From Streptomyces sp. H27-H1 (GTDB lineage: Bacteria > Actinomycetota > Actinomycetes > Streptomycetales > Streptomycetaceae), in the NCBI RefSeq assembly GCF_026627445.1, contig NZ_JAPNLJ010000048.1, forward strand, positions 1 through 49,248: 49,248 nucleotides of DNA. The letters run 5' to 3'. Below are positions 38,492 to 46,530 of this stretch, piece after piece. The stretch's first letter is position 1. Each line of letters starts with the position of its first letter. The notes beneath the pieces are model-generated. The model searched no databases, was not told the DNA's origin, and worked only from the letters and a program-made list of their open reading frames with translations. A program made the position numbers and the translations under genes.

Positions 38492-38568
38492 TGACGCCGG
38501 TATGACGTCCGGCGCGGCGTCCATGGAGGCGTCATACCGACGTCAGATGGGGCGTCATATCGGTGTCA
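38492..38568. promoter_or_regulatory. three operator-like repeats upstream of the right-end regulator
   Basis: Sites at 38492-38509 (inverted), 38528-38545 and 38551-38568 share GRCGTCATAYCGRYGTCA. The last two are spaced by about two helical turns. They precede the regulator gene at 38599 and face the transfer operon promoter, so they may bind that regulator. Confidence 0.68.
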
Positions 38569-38598
38569 TTGCAGGAAGTTGAGGGCTACCTTGAAGGG

Positions 38599-39372
38599 AT
38601 GAACACACCAAACTCGACTCTTCGGGCAGTGCGTATGGGCCTGCTCATGAGTCAGGACGACTTCGCCCGAGCCATCCGGGATTCCGGCCGGCGGGTAGGG
38701 CAGCCGAACGAAGCGAACAAGCGGCTTGTACAACGCTGGGAGGCCGGCGTCATCGCGGCGCCGAGGCCGCTGTACGCCCGCGCGCTGGAGTCCGTTACAG
38801 GGCTCCCCATCGAGTCCCTGGGGTTCTCAGCAGCCGTGCCGCTGGGACGACTCAGTTCAGACGGCAACGGTGGGCACGACATCGAGCCAGCGGCTGTAAG
38901 CACTCCGGAGGGAGTCGCGTCTGCAGCTGGCCCGGCTCCCCAGTCGAGCCCTCGGGCCAACTACTCCGGCGTCTGGCTCTCCCGCTACGAGTTCTACTCA
39001 AGCGGCCGAGACACCAGTCTCGTCGGGCAGCACTTCGTCATCGTCCTGCAGCACGGGAATCGACTCACCGTGCGGTCGCTGCCGAATGGATCCTCCAACC
39101 CCGCGTCGCCTCTCACGATGGACCTGACGGTGGACGGCAGTGTCGTGACTGGCACTTGGGTGGAGCAGACGGCTGAGGACGGTTACTACCGCGGCGCCCG
39201 ATACCACGGCGCGGTGCAGATGCTCGTCGAGCCCACAGGCCGGCGCATGGCTGGCAAGTGGATCGGCTTCGGTAAGGACATGGACATCAACACCGGCCCG
39301 TGGGAGTTGGTGTTTCGTGACGCCTCCACCACGCAGACGACGCTCAACCAGTACAACGTGCCACCCCAGTAG
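38599..39372 (+). CDS. HTH regulator with C-terminal Streptomyces-type beta domain
   Basis: A 257-residue protein. The N-terminal 75 residues are an XRE-like helix-turn-helix (AVRMGLLMSQDDFARAIRDS, NKRLVQRWEAGVIAAP). After a Pro/Ala linker comes a domain of about 125 residues that I recognise from many Streptomyces proteins (YSGVWLSRYEFYSSGR, FVIVLQHGNRLTVRS, DGSVVTGTWVEQT, GYYRGARYHGAVQMLVEPTG, WIGFGKDMDINTGPWELVF). It may sense a ligand. The ATG at 38599 follows GAAGGG. Three operator-like repeats lie just upstream, so self-regulation and control of the transfer genes are likely inferences. Confidence 0.82.
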   Translation: MNTPNSTLRAVRMGLLMSQDDFARAIRDSGRRVGQPNEANKRLVQRWEAGVIAAPRPLYARALESVTGLPIESLGFSAAVPLGRLSSDGNGGHDIEPAAVSTPEGVASAAGPAPQSSPRANYSGVWLSRYEFYSSGRDTSLVGQHFVIVLQHGNRLTVRSLPNGSSNPASPLTMDLTVDGSVVTGTWVEQTAEDGYYRGARYHGAVQMLVEPTGRRMAGKWIGFGKDMDINTGPWELVFRDASTTQTTLNQYNVPPQ

Positions 39373-39499
39373 CAGTACACATCCCGTACACAAGAGAACA
39401 GGAGACGGACGAATACCAGCTGACGCCAGCTAACAAGAAACGTGCAGGTCAGAGCCGTGAGGGCACAACAGAGCTGGCCAGGTACGGGAGTTGAACGGA

Positions 39500-39543
39500 C
39501 TCCTAAAGCGGGTGTCGCAGGTTCGAATCCTGCCGAGGGCACA
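39500..39543 (+). repeat. right attachment site, 44-bp repeat
   Basis: It matches 24484-24527 base for base. The sequence just left (TTGAACGGA) belongs to the element; to the right begins the chromosome with the original tRNA-Arg terminator. Confidence 0.93.
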
Positions 39544-39545
39544 TG

Positions 39546-39585
39546 GGCAAAGGCCCCCAACCGATCATCGCTGGGGGCCTTTGCC
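39546..39585 (+). terminator. former tRNA-Arg terminator
   Basis: GGCAAAGGCCCCCA and its complement form a perfect 14-bp stem directly behind the right att copy. It would have followed the tRNA gene before the element inserted. Confidence 0.8.
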
Positions 39586-39718
39586 GTCTGCGGCTGACAT
39601 CAACGGCAGTGATCACTGACGACCTTGCCGGGCGGTACGCCGGCTGGGGTGATCCACGGGGTGGGATTCATCCGAAACGATCCCTCACGAAGTCGTTGGT
39701 CGGGGGCCGTTCACCTGC

Positions 39719-39778
39719 GGTGGGTATGGGATTTGAACCCACGGCGACTCGCACCGCGACGGCTTTCAAGAGCGCGTG
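39719..39778 (-). pseudogene. 3' half of a tRNA-Ser (TGA), likely old attachment site
   Basis: Read leftward, the fragment runs from an anticodon-loop CTTGAAA through a long variable arm (GCGGTGCGAGTCGC) to the T-arm (CGTGG-GTTCAAAT-CCCAT/ACG-like) and ACCCACCG. No matching 5' half (GGTGGGT...) lies at higher coordinates. As at the tRNA-Arg att site, the retained part begins at the anticodon loop, which suggests a leftover from another integration. The rest of 39586-39948 holds no supported gene. Confidence 0.65.
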
Positions 39779-39948
39779 CCAGAAGGGCCGGGAGATCCCG
39801 TGGACTTCCAGCGCTTCGGTGTAAGCGCTGGAGCTTCTCTCCCAAGTCGGCGTGGAGGAGGTTCGCCACGTACCGGGCCTCCGGCGACCCCGGGGGTGGG
39901 GTGTTGGTGAAGGTGAGGGCACCTAACGGCCCCTCGGCTCCGCGTCGG

Positions 39949-40590
39949 TCACGCCACCAGGTCGGCGTAGAGGATCACGTTGTTGGTGCGGTGGCCCTGC
40001 TCGAGGCCGCCGCCGCAGGTCAGCAGGCGGAGTTCGGGGCGGTTGGTTTCCCCGTAGACCTTGTGGGTCGGGAAGTCCTCCTTGTTCACGTCCTCGATCT
40101 CGCGGATCTTGAACCTGGCCGTCTTCCCGTCCTCGCGCGGAACCTCGATCAGGTCGCCGAGCTTGATGTTCTTGACGTTCTTCATCACCGCCGGGCCGTA
40201 CTTCGTGTCGAAGTGGGCGACGAGTACGGAGACCCCCTTCTCTCCCGGGGTGACGCCCTCGGCCCACCAGCCCGGGTTGTCCGCGTCGGTGTCCGCGTTC
40301 GGTACGCCGAGCTCGCCCGTCGCCGGGTCCACCTTCAGGTCGACCATCTTCTTCGCGTCCACGCCCGCCGCGTCGATCTTCATGCCGGTCGGCTTCGACC
40401 TCGGGAGGACGGGTGCGGGATCTCCCGTGGGGGCCGGGGACGCTGTGCTGCCCACCTTGGGGTCCGGGGGCAGCTCGGCGGCGCCGCCGCCGCTCCCGCA
40501 GGCGGTGAGGGTGGCCAGCGCGACGGCGGTGGCGGCGAGGAGGGCAGGGGTGCGGGCGCGGGTGCGGGCGCGGGTGCGGGCGCGGGTCAT
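39949..40590 (-). CDS. class F sortase
   Basis: A 213-residue secreted or lipid-anchored enzyme. After an Arg/Thr-rich start (12-bp DNA repeats coding RTRART) comes a hydrophobic signal ending LTACGSG, a possible lipobox. The sortase barrel has the catalytic His in LVAHFDT, Cys in LLTCGG and Arg in GHRTNNVILYADLV. Class F sortases are common in actinobacteria, and their substrates are largely unknown. The ATG at 40590 has GGAG 7 bases upstream. Stand-alone gene between intergenic gaps; conserved-chromosome type. Confidence 0.92.
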   Translation of the reverse strand: MTRARTRARTRARTPALLAATAVALATLTACGSGGGAAELPPDPKVGSTASPAPTGDPAPVLPRSKPTGMKIDAAGVDAKKMVDLKVDPATGELGVPNADTDADNPGWWAEGVTPGEKGVSVLVAHFDTKYGPAVMKNVKNIKLGDLIEVPREDGKTARFKIREIEDVNKEDFPTHKVYGETNRPELRLLTCGGGLEQGHRTNNVILYADLVA

Positions 40591-40766
40591 GGCTTGCTCC
40601 GGACGGACAGGGGGCAGGGCAGCGGGCCGGGCCGTGTACCCGTTTCGAGGGGTTTGGTCAGGGACGAGCCCTACGGTACGAGGGTCGTGTCTGGGTACTC
40701 CGTCGGCCAGGTAACGGCCACCGGGACGCCGCCCCGCGATGCCGTTAAGGCCGCCGGCAGCCGAAA

Positions 40767-40792
40767 GCCCTCCCGGCCGAAGCCGGGAGGGC
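40767..40792 (-). terminator. hairpin terminator after the DUF5302-like gene
   Basis: GCCCTCCCGGC, loop CGAA, and its exact complement, about 40 bases beyond the stop at 40834. Confidence 0.8.
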
Positions 40793-40833
40793 GTATCACG
40801 ACGGGGAGGGGGGCTCAGTGCTCAGCCCGGTGC

Positions 40834-41055
40834 TCAGCTGAGGCCTCTGCTGCGCTCGCCGATGCGGTCGCCCTGCGGGGTTCCGGCCCGCTTGAGTTCC
40901 GCCTTCGTGTGCGCTCCGCCCTTGATCTTGGTCCGGAGCGGACCGGAGAAGCCGTGTGCGCCCTGCACGGCGCGTGGCAGGTGGGTCGCCTCCGCGGCCT
41001 TCGCCACAGCCGCCTGGAAGTCCTGCTTCTGCTCTTGCTCTTGCTCTTTGCTCAT
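40834..41055 (-). CDS. DUF5302-like small protein
   Basis: A 73-residue protein: Glu/Gln-rich start (SKEQEQEQKQDFQAAV), then LRTKIKGGAHTKAELKRAGT-like and an Arg/Lys tail. It resembles small DUF5302-type proteins of Streptomyces in being short and charged. That is a moderate-confidence match from memory. The ATG at 41055 has GGGAG 9 bases upstream. Single gene with its own terminator; function unknown. Confidence 0.65.
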   Translation of the reverse strand: MSKEQEQEQKQDFQAAVAKAAEATHLPRAVQGAHGFSGPLRTKIKGGAHTKAELKRAGTPQGDRIGERSRGLS

Positions 41056-41171
41056 CCCGTCGTCACTCCCTAAAAAGACTCGGGGCACCCAATCGGACTA
41101 CTGGGATCGTATGCATATAAAGGGGCAGACGCACCCGGACCGGACGTAAAAAATGGTTGATCAAGGACCGG

Positions 41172-43103
41172 TCAGGGGCTCGGCGGAGTCGGGCGCTCCG
41201 CCGGGCCGAGTACCTCGTAGAGCAGTTCCTCCGGACACGGCGTGCCGCGCGGCAGCTGGTACTTCGCCGCGATCCGGTACTCCCCCGGCGCCGGGGCCAG
41301 CAGCTCCGTCCACTCGTCGCCGGTACCGTCGGCGGGTGCCTTGAACAGGCACCCGGCCGTGTTCGCGTAGACCTTGGGCGGGGCGACGGCGCCCGTCGGG
41401 GTCGTCTTCCCGGCGGCTTTGGAGGCCTCGGTCTCCTGCGGCGGCGCCACCGGCTTGCCCGCGCCGTCCACCAGCCCCAGCCACGGGGAGTGCGGAACGC
41501 GCACCAGTACCCGGCCGGCCTGCTTCACCTCGATGACCAGTTGGTCGGCGCCGGCCCGCACCACCGTCGCGGAGCCGTCGACCAGGTTCGTCGGGTTCAC
41601 CACCTTGAAGAGCTGCCAGTTCGCGTCGCCCCACACCTGCTGGAGGTACGGGAGCCCCTCGCGCACCAGCTTCGCCTCGTCCTTCCCGCCCTCATCGGGT
41701 TTGTCGGCGGGCAGCACCACATAGTGCACGGCCCAGCGGTCCAGCCACTCGCGGTAGCTGTCGGCCGTGAGGGTGTCGTCGTAGAAGACCGGGTTGCGCT
41801 CCAGGTCGGCCTGGCGGTTCCAGCCGCGGGCGAGGTTCACGTACGCGGGGAAGGCGGAGGACTCGCGGTGGCTGCTGGCCGGGACCACCTCGACGCGGCC
41901 CCGGTCGGCGCCCGCCTTCTGGAGCTGGTCCACCAGCGGGGCCAGCTCCCGGCTCCAGGAGGCCAGCGGGGTGGTGCGGACGATGTCGGTGACGCTGTTG
42001 ACGGTGATCCAGGCGGTCACGCCGCCCAGCGCGAGGACCAGCCCGTACCAGCGGCGCGTGCGCGCGGCCTCGTACGGGAGGGCCGCGAGCAGCACCACCC
42101 CGCCGAACAGCATCGCGAGCCGAGTCACGTTCGAACCGACCTGGGAGTCGATCGCCCAGGTCAGCGCCACCCCGAAGGCGTAGATCGCGGACGCGGTCCG
42201 GACCGTCTTCCAGCCCTTCGGTACGAGGAACAGTGCGGCCAGCGCGCACCCGAACGGCAGCGCCGCCGAGGCCAGCTTCATCGGCTGGGTCCCGGAGAAG
42301 GGGAACAGCCAGGCCGACAGCCCGACCACCGCCGCCGGGGCCAGCCCCAGCGCGTACGCGCCGGGGCGCCGCCCGTTCAGGAACAGCGCGGCCGCGATCA
42401 CTCCGAGGAACAGCCCGGCGACCGGGCTGGAGGCCGTGGCGACGGCCGCGAGCGGAGCCGCCGCGGCGGCCTTCGCCCAGCGCCGCTCGGCCCATTTGCG
42501 GGGCCAGCAGAAGACAGCGGCGACCGCCCCCAGCGCGAACATCACGCCGAGCCCGAAGGTGACACGGCCCGACAGGGCGTTGCACAGCAGCCCGTACACC
42601 CCGGCCAGCGCGGGCCACAGGGGCTCGCGCACGGCGCCCCGGCAGCGGGTCAGGATCATGGCCAGCAGCCCGGCCGAGACCGTACCGGCGATCATCATCG
42701 TGGTCCGGACGCCGATCATGTGCATCACGTACGGCGAGACCACGCTGTACGAGACCGGGTGCATGCCGCCGTACCAGGCGAGGTTGTACGCCGAGTCGGG
42801 ATGGCGGCCCACGAACTCGGCCCAGGCGTCCTGTGCGGCGAGGTCGCCGCCGCTGTTGGCGACGGCGAAGAACCAGATCACGTGCAGCAGCCCGGCCAGC
42901 GCGGTGGCCACGGCCACGGGGTGCCGGCGCGCCCGGTCGAGGGTACGGCGGACCTGCCCGGCAGGCGGGCCGGGGTCGGCCCGCGTCCTCGCCGGTCCCG
43001 GTTCTCCCGGGCTTCCCTCGGCTCCGGCCTTTCCGGCCCCTCCGGGCAGGGCCTGGCCCAGTATCCGGCCTTGCCCCTGTCCCTGGCGCTCAGCGGTGCT
43101 CAC
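41172..43103 (-). CDS. large multi-pass membrane protein with C-terminal extracytoplasmic domain
   Basis: A 643-residue protein. After a Gly/Pro-rich N-terminus come about ten hydrophobic segments, beginning with VAVATALAGLLHVIWFFAVA. The loop HPDSAYNLAWYGGMHPVSYS and the segment order resemble the large GT-C-like/PTPS-related membrane proteins of actinobacteria. The last 250 residues are soluble (RVEVVPASSHRESSAFPAYV, NRQADLERNPVFYDDTLTAD, VHYVVLPADKPDEGG). I start it at the GTG at 43103, which has GGGGAG 9 bases upstream; an earlier Met at 43226 lacks one. A cell-envelope sugar or lipid role is likely but unproved. Confidence 0.82.
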   Translation of the reverse strand: MSTAERQGQGQGRILGQALPGGAGKAGAEGSPGEPGPARTRADPGPPAGQVRRTLDRARRHPVAVATALAGLLHVIWFFAVANSGGDLAAQDAWAEFVGRHPDSAYNLAWYGGMHPVSYSVVSPYVMHMIGVRTTMMIAGTVSAGLLAMILTRCRGAVREPLWPALAGVYGLLCNALSGRVTFGLGVMFALGAVAAVFCWPRKWAERRWAKAAAAAPLAAVATASSPVAGLFLGVIAAALFLNGRRPGAYALGLAPAAVVGLSAWLFPFSGTQPMKLASAALPFGCALAALFLVPKGWKTVRTASAIYAFGVALTWAIDSQVGSNVTRLAMLFGGVVLLAALPYEAARTRRWYGLVLALGGVTAWITVNSVTDIVRTTPLASWSRELAPLVDQLQKAGADRGRVEVVPASSHRESSAFPAYVNLARGWNRQADLERNPVFYDDTLTADSYREWLDRWAVHYVVLPADKPDEGGKDEAKLVREGLPYLQQVWGDANWQLFKVVNPTNLVDGSATVVRAGADQLVIEVKQAGRVLVRVPHSPWLGLVDGAGKPVAPPQETEASKAAGKTTPTGAVAPPKVYANTAGCLFKAPADGTGDEWTELLAPAPGEYRIAAKYQLPRGTPCPEELLYEVLGPAERPTPPSP

Positions 43104-43240
43104 GCCGACGTACTCCCCACTCCGGTCCCTCGGGTGCGTCCCGAGGGTGCGTCCCTCGGTTCGTAGACGCGGCCCGGGGCCCCCGGGGGTGCCCCCGGGG
43201 GGGGGGTGCCCGCTCCGCGCTCGCACGCGGGGTCGTCCGC

Positions 43241-43280
43241 CGCGTCGGCCGCCGCGGCGGATGACGCGGCGGCCGACGCG
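43241..43280 (-). terminator. hairpin directly behind the carboxypeptidase stop
   Basis: CGCGTCGGCCGCCGCG and its complement form a perfect 16-bp stem starting at the base after the stop codon (43281). The rest of 43104-43240 is G/C-rich without a gene. Confidence 0.75.
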
Positions 43281-46200
43281 TCAGCCGACGCGTGTCAGCT
43301 TCTTGCCGACGCCGGGTGCGGTGAGGTCGCTCTGCAGCGCCACCGGCACCTTCACCTGGCTGGCGCCCTCGCCGACGGTCAGTACACCGATCTCCGAGCC
43401 CGCCTTGGCGGTCTGCGGGAGCTTGGCGGCGCCGTCACCCAGCTTGAGGGAGACGGTCAGGGTCGGCCAGCCGACCGCTTCCACGTCGGCGGTGGCCACG
43501 ACCGGGACCTGGGTGCCGAGTCCGTCGTCCACGTAGCCGACGACCGCGCCCTTCTTGACGACGGGCGCGGCCGTGAGCACCCGCTGCGTGGCGATCATGA
43601 CCTTCTTGCTCGCTTCGATCGCCGTGTCGAGGATCGGCACGCCGTGCTGGCCGAGGACCGCGCCGACGATCAGCTGGTTGGTCTTGCCGACCTTCTGCGA
43701 CGCCGCGAAGAGCAGGTTTCCGCCGGCCTTCGTGGTGGAGCCCGTCTTGATGCCCAGCGAGTTGTTGAGCGGAATGAGGTTGTTGTAGTTCCGCCACTTC
43801 TTGCCGGTGGCGTCGGTCCAGTACGGCAGCTTGGTGATCGCGATCAGCTCGGGCATCTCTACGATCTTCAGGCCGAGCTTGACCTGGTCCTCGGCGGTGC
43901 TGACCGTCGTCGCGTTCAGACCCGAGGGGTCCGTGTACGCCGTGTTGGTCATGCCGAGTTCCTTGGCGGTGTCGTTCATCTTCTGGACGAACGCCTCCTG
44001 CCCGCCGTCCCAGCGCGCGAGCAGCCGCGCGACGTTGTTGGCGGACGGGATCATGATCGCGGCGAGGGCGTCGTACTGGGAGAGCTTGTCGCCCTCCTTC
44101 AGGTTGTTGACCGTGGACTCGCCCTCGGTCTCCTTCTTGCCGTCGTCGACCGCCGTCTTGTCGACGGGGATCATCTGACCCTTCTCCCCCTTCTTCATGG
44201 GGAAGTCCTTGAGGATGACGTACGCCGTCATGGCCTTGGCGACACTGCCGATCGCGACGGGCTTCTGCTCCCCGAAGGTGCCGACCGGGCCGAGGCCGGC
44301 CGCGGCGACATAGGCCTGGCCCTCCTTCGGCCACGGCAGGACCGGGGCCCCGCCCTCGAAGGCGTACGTGCTCTTCGCGGTCATCCGGAGCGTCGGCTCG
44401 GGCAGCGGGCGCACGAGCTGGACGACGGCGAGGACCACCGCCAGGAGTACGAGGACCGGGGCGTAGATCTTGAACCGCCGCAGGACGGTCCGGGCCGCGC
44501 TCGGCGGCGGCGGCGGGTTGTTCGTGAGGTCCGCCAGCATGTCGAGCGGCGGCTTGGGCGGCAGCGGCTGCTGCGTGGTCCGCTCCGGGGACTCATACGT
44601 CACCGGGGCCCGCACCCCGGCGGGTACCGGGGTCCTCGCGGGCGCCGGGGCGGCCGCCGCGTTCGCGGCCCTCGGAGCACCGGGGGCGGGGGACGCCGCG
44701 TTCGGCGGCCGGCCGGTGGCGGGGCGGGCGGGCGCGTCGTTCCGCAGCGGTACGAAGGTGCTCGGCCGCTCCCCGCCGGCGGTGTGCGGGGGCGCCGGCT
44801 TGGCGGTGTCGGGGGCGGCTGCGGCGGTGCCGGGCTTGATCGCCCGGAACACCGCGGTCCGCTCGCTGTCGGCGGAGTCACCGGCGGCCGGGGCGGCCGG
44901 AGCCGGGGGCTTCACCGCCCGGAACACAGCCGTCCGCTCACTGTCGTGCGCCTCGGCGCCCGGGGCGGACCCGGAGCCGGAGCCGGGCTTGACCGCCCGG
45001 AACACGGCGGTCCGCTCGCTGTCGGCGGAGTCGCCGGTGGCGGGGGTGGCCGGAGCGGCCGTGGTGTCCCGGGCGCTCGGGGTCGCCGGAGCCGCCGGGT
45101 TGGCCGATTTGCCCTGGGCACTCGGGGTGCCTGAGGTCGCAGCACCCGAGGTCGGAGCACCCGCAGGCGGCGGCGTCGCCGTGCGGAACGTGGCGGTTCG
45201 CTCGCTGGTGGTGGGGTCGCTGCTGGTGGGAGGGGTCGCTGGGGTGTCGCCCGCCGCCGGAGCGGAACCCGTCGGCCGGTCGGCGGTGGCCGGCGGGGTG
45301 ACCGTACGGAACACCGCGGTGCGCTCGCTGTCGGTCGATCCGGCGGAGGCCTTGAGCTCGCCCGAGGCCCGGCGCGGGTCGGCCCCGGAGCCGGAGCCCG
45401 CGGGTCGACCGGTACCGGCCGGCGGTGTCGCCGTACGGAACGAGGCCGTGCGCTCACTCCCGGCCGCGCCGGCGGCAGCCGCGGACTCGCCCGGGGATTC
45501 GGCGCCGCGCACCGGGTCGTCCGCCGGACCCGCACCCGCGGACCGGTCGGGAGCGACCGGGGGCGTCGCGGTGCGGAACGCAGCCGTGCGCTCGCCAACC
45601 GCGGGCGGCGCCGAGGACCCGGCACCGCGCCCGGAACCGGTCGAAGCGGAATCAGAACCGGACTCGGAATCGGAGGACTCGGGCTGGTCGTCGGACACCG
45701 GAGGCGTCGCGGTACGGGACCCGGTCTCGCGGTCGCCGTCTGCGGGCTCGTCGGCGGTGGTAGCCGCTGGAGCAGCAGTGGGCTTGTCGCCCGAGGCCTC
45801 CGACCGGCCCGCCGGGGCAGCGTCCGTGGGCCCCGTAGAACCATCGGAAGCACCGGACGGATCCGCGGGCTCGCCACCCTCGGGCTCCGAAGCGGAACCG
45901 GAAGGTGCGGGCCGCTCGGCGGCAGCCGACGGCGGCGTCACGGTGCGGAACACCGCCGTGCGCTCGCTCTCGGCCGACGGGGCAGCAGGCTCCCCGCCAC
46001 CGGATCGCCGCTCGGAATCCGAGGCGGAATCCGAGGCCGAGTCCGAGTCCGAGTCCGAAGCCGAGTCCGAAGCCGACTCCTCCGCGTCCTCGGGCAGGGC
46101 CTTGAAGACCTCGGTCTCCGCGCCCGGCGCGGCCGGCGCCTCGTCCGGCTCGTCCCCGGAGGGCGAGGTCTCCGCCGTGGCCACCCACGCGGCCACCGCT

Positions 46201-46367
46201 TCGCGCAGCGGATCGCGATCCGCGCGCCCCTCCTCCGGGTCCCTCGGACGGAACACCGAAGCCCTCGGGTCGCGCCCCTCGGACGACTCCGCCGTCCCCG
46301 ACTTTCCTTCATCAACCGACTTGTCGGGGGACTCGCCCGCCACCAGTTCCTCCTCGATCGCTTTCAC
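43281..46367 (-). CDS. D-alanyl-D-alanine carboxypeptidase (S11) with long repetitive N-terminal tail
   Basis: A 1028-residue protein. Residues 1 to about 630 are disordered and acidic, with repeated SERTAVFR(T/A)V(T/K)P units (eight clear copies) and Ser/Asp repeats. A membrane anchor follows (YAPVLVLLAVVLAVVQLV). The S11 penicillin-binding domain has SVAK (nucleophile Ser, near 705), SAN (near 775) and KTG (near 872). The enzyme trims D-Ala from peptidoglycan pentapeptides outside the membrane, while the repeat tail is inside the cell. The Thr-containing repeats could be sites for Ser/Thr kinases (inference). The GTG start at 46367 has no strong ribosome site. Confidence 0.9.
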   Translation of the reverse strand: MKAIEEELVAGESPDKSVDEGKSGTAESSEGRDPRASVFRPRDPEEGRADRDPLREAVAAWVATAETSPSGDEPDEAPAAPGAETEVFKALPEDAEESASDSASDSDSDSASDSASDSERRSGGGEPAAPSAESERTAVFRTVTPPSAAAERPAPSGSASEPEGGEPADPSGASDGSTGPTDAAPAGRSEASGDKPTAAPAATTADEPADGDRETGSRTATPPVSDDQPESSDSESGSDSASTGSGRGAGSSAPPAVGERTAAFRTATPPVAPDRSAGAGPADDPVRGAESPGESAAAAGAAGSERTASFRTATPPAGTGRPAGSGSGADPRRASGELKASAGSTDSERTAVFRTVTPPATADRPTGSAPAAGDTPATPPTSSDPTTSERTATFRTATPPPAGAPTSGAATSGTPSAQGKSANPAAPATPSARDTTAAPATPATGDSADSERTAVFRAVKPGSGSGSAPGAEAHDSERTAVFRAVKPPAPAAPAAGDSADSERTAVFRAIKPGTAAAAPDTAKPAPPHTAGGERPSTFVPLRNDAPARPATGRPPNAASPAPGAPRAANAAAAPAPARTPVPAGVRAPVTYESPERTTQQPLPPKPPLDMLADLTNNPPPPPSAARTVLRRFKIYAPVLVLLAVVLAVVQLVRPLPEPTLRMTAKSTYAFEGGAPVLPWPKEGQAYVAAAGLGPVGTFGEQKPVAIGSVAKAMTAYVILKDFPMKKGEKGQMIPVDKTAVDDGKKETEGESTVNNLKEGDKLSQYDALAAIMIPSANNVARLLARWDGGQEAFVQKMNDTAKELGMTNTAYTDPSGLNATTVSTAEDQVKLGLKIVEMPELIAITKLPYWTDATGKKWRNYNNLIPLNNSLGIKTGSTTKAGGNLLFAASQKVGKTNQLIVGAVLGQHGVPILDTAIEASKKVMIATQRVLTAAPVVKKGAVVGYVDDGLGTQVPVVATADVEAVGWPTLTVSLKLGDGAAKLPQTAKAGSEIGVLTVGEGASQVKVPVALQSDLTAPGVGKKLTRVG

Positions 46368-46530
46368 GTCCGGCTGTCCGAATGTCTAACAGTGTCCCGT
46401 CTAGGGGGCATCGCCCCCGTGCTAGACGAGAACGACATAGCTGATGGTTCCCCCACAAAGCGACCAGGCGCTCTCGACAGATGAATGTGAGAGGCGTCAC
46501 CCTGTCACTCATCCACGCGGGGAGGCATGG

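Larger units (their letters stand above)
24528..39543. mobile_element. integrated element: AICE-type conjugation module plus phage TerS/HNH/capsid genes
   Basis: A 15-kb element between two 44-bp att copies. Leftmost are the leftward integrase and repressor genes. A rightward operon runs from the excisionase-like gene through primase, HNH, terminase small subunit and capsid. A leftward operon from 38301 encodes small overlapping genes, SpdB, TraB and a membrane protein. A further regulator at 38599 closes the right end. The integrase-primase-TraB-SpdB set defines an actinomycete integrative conjugative element. The packaging/capsid cassette is foreign to the usual AICE plan. Confidence 0.88.

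Noticed and set aside
39668..39922. Minus-strand frame of 84 codons spanning the tRNA-Ser fragment (contains LKAVAVRVAVGSNPIPTA)
   Set aside because: Its most protein-like stretch is the tRNA-Ser 3' half read as codons, so it is better explained as RNA-gene sequence than protein.
41157..43166. A 669-codon + strand frame opposite the membrane protein gene
   Set aside because: Arg/Gly/His-rich composition and no hydrophobic segments. The minus-strand frame has clear membrane segments and a ribosome site.
44470..46389. A 639-codon open frame on the + strand opposite the carboxypeptidase gene
   Set aside because: It mirrors the low-complexity repeats of the real gene on the other strand. Long antisense frames are expected at this GC content, and it has no domain or ribosome site.
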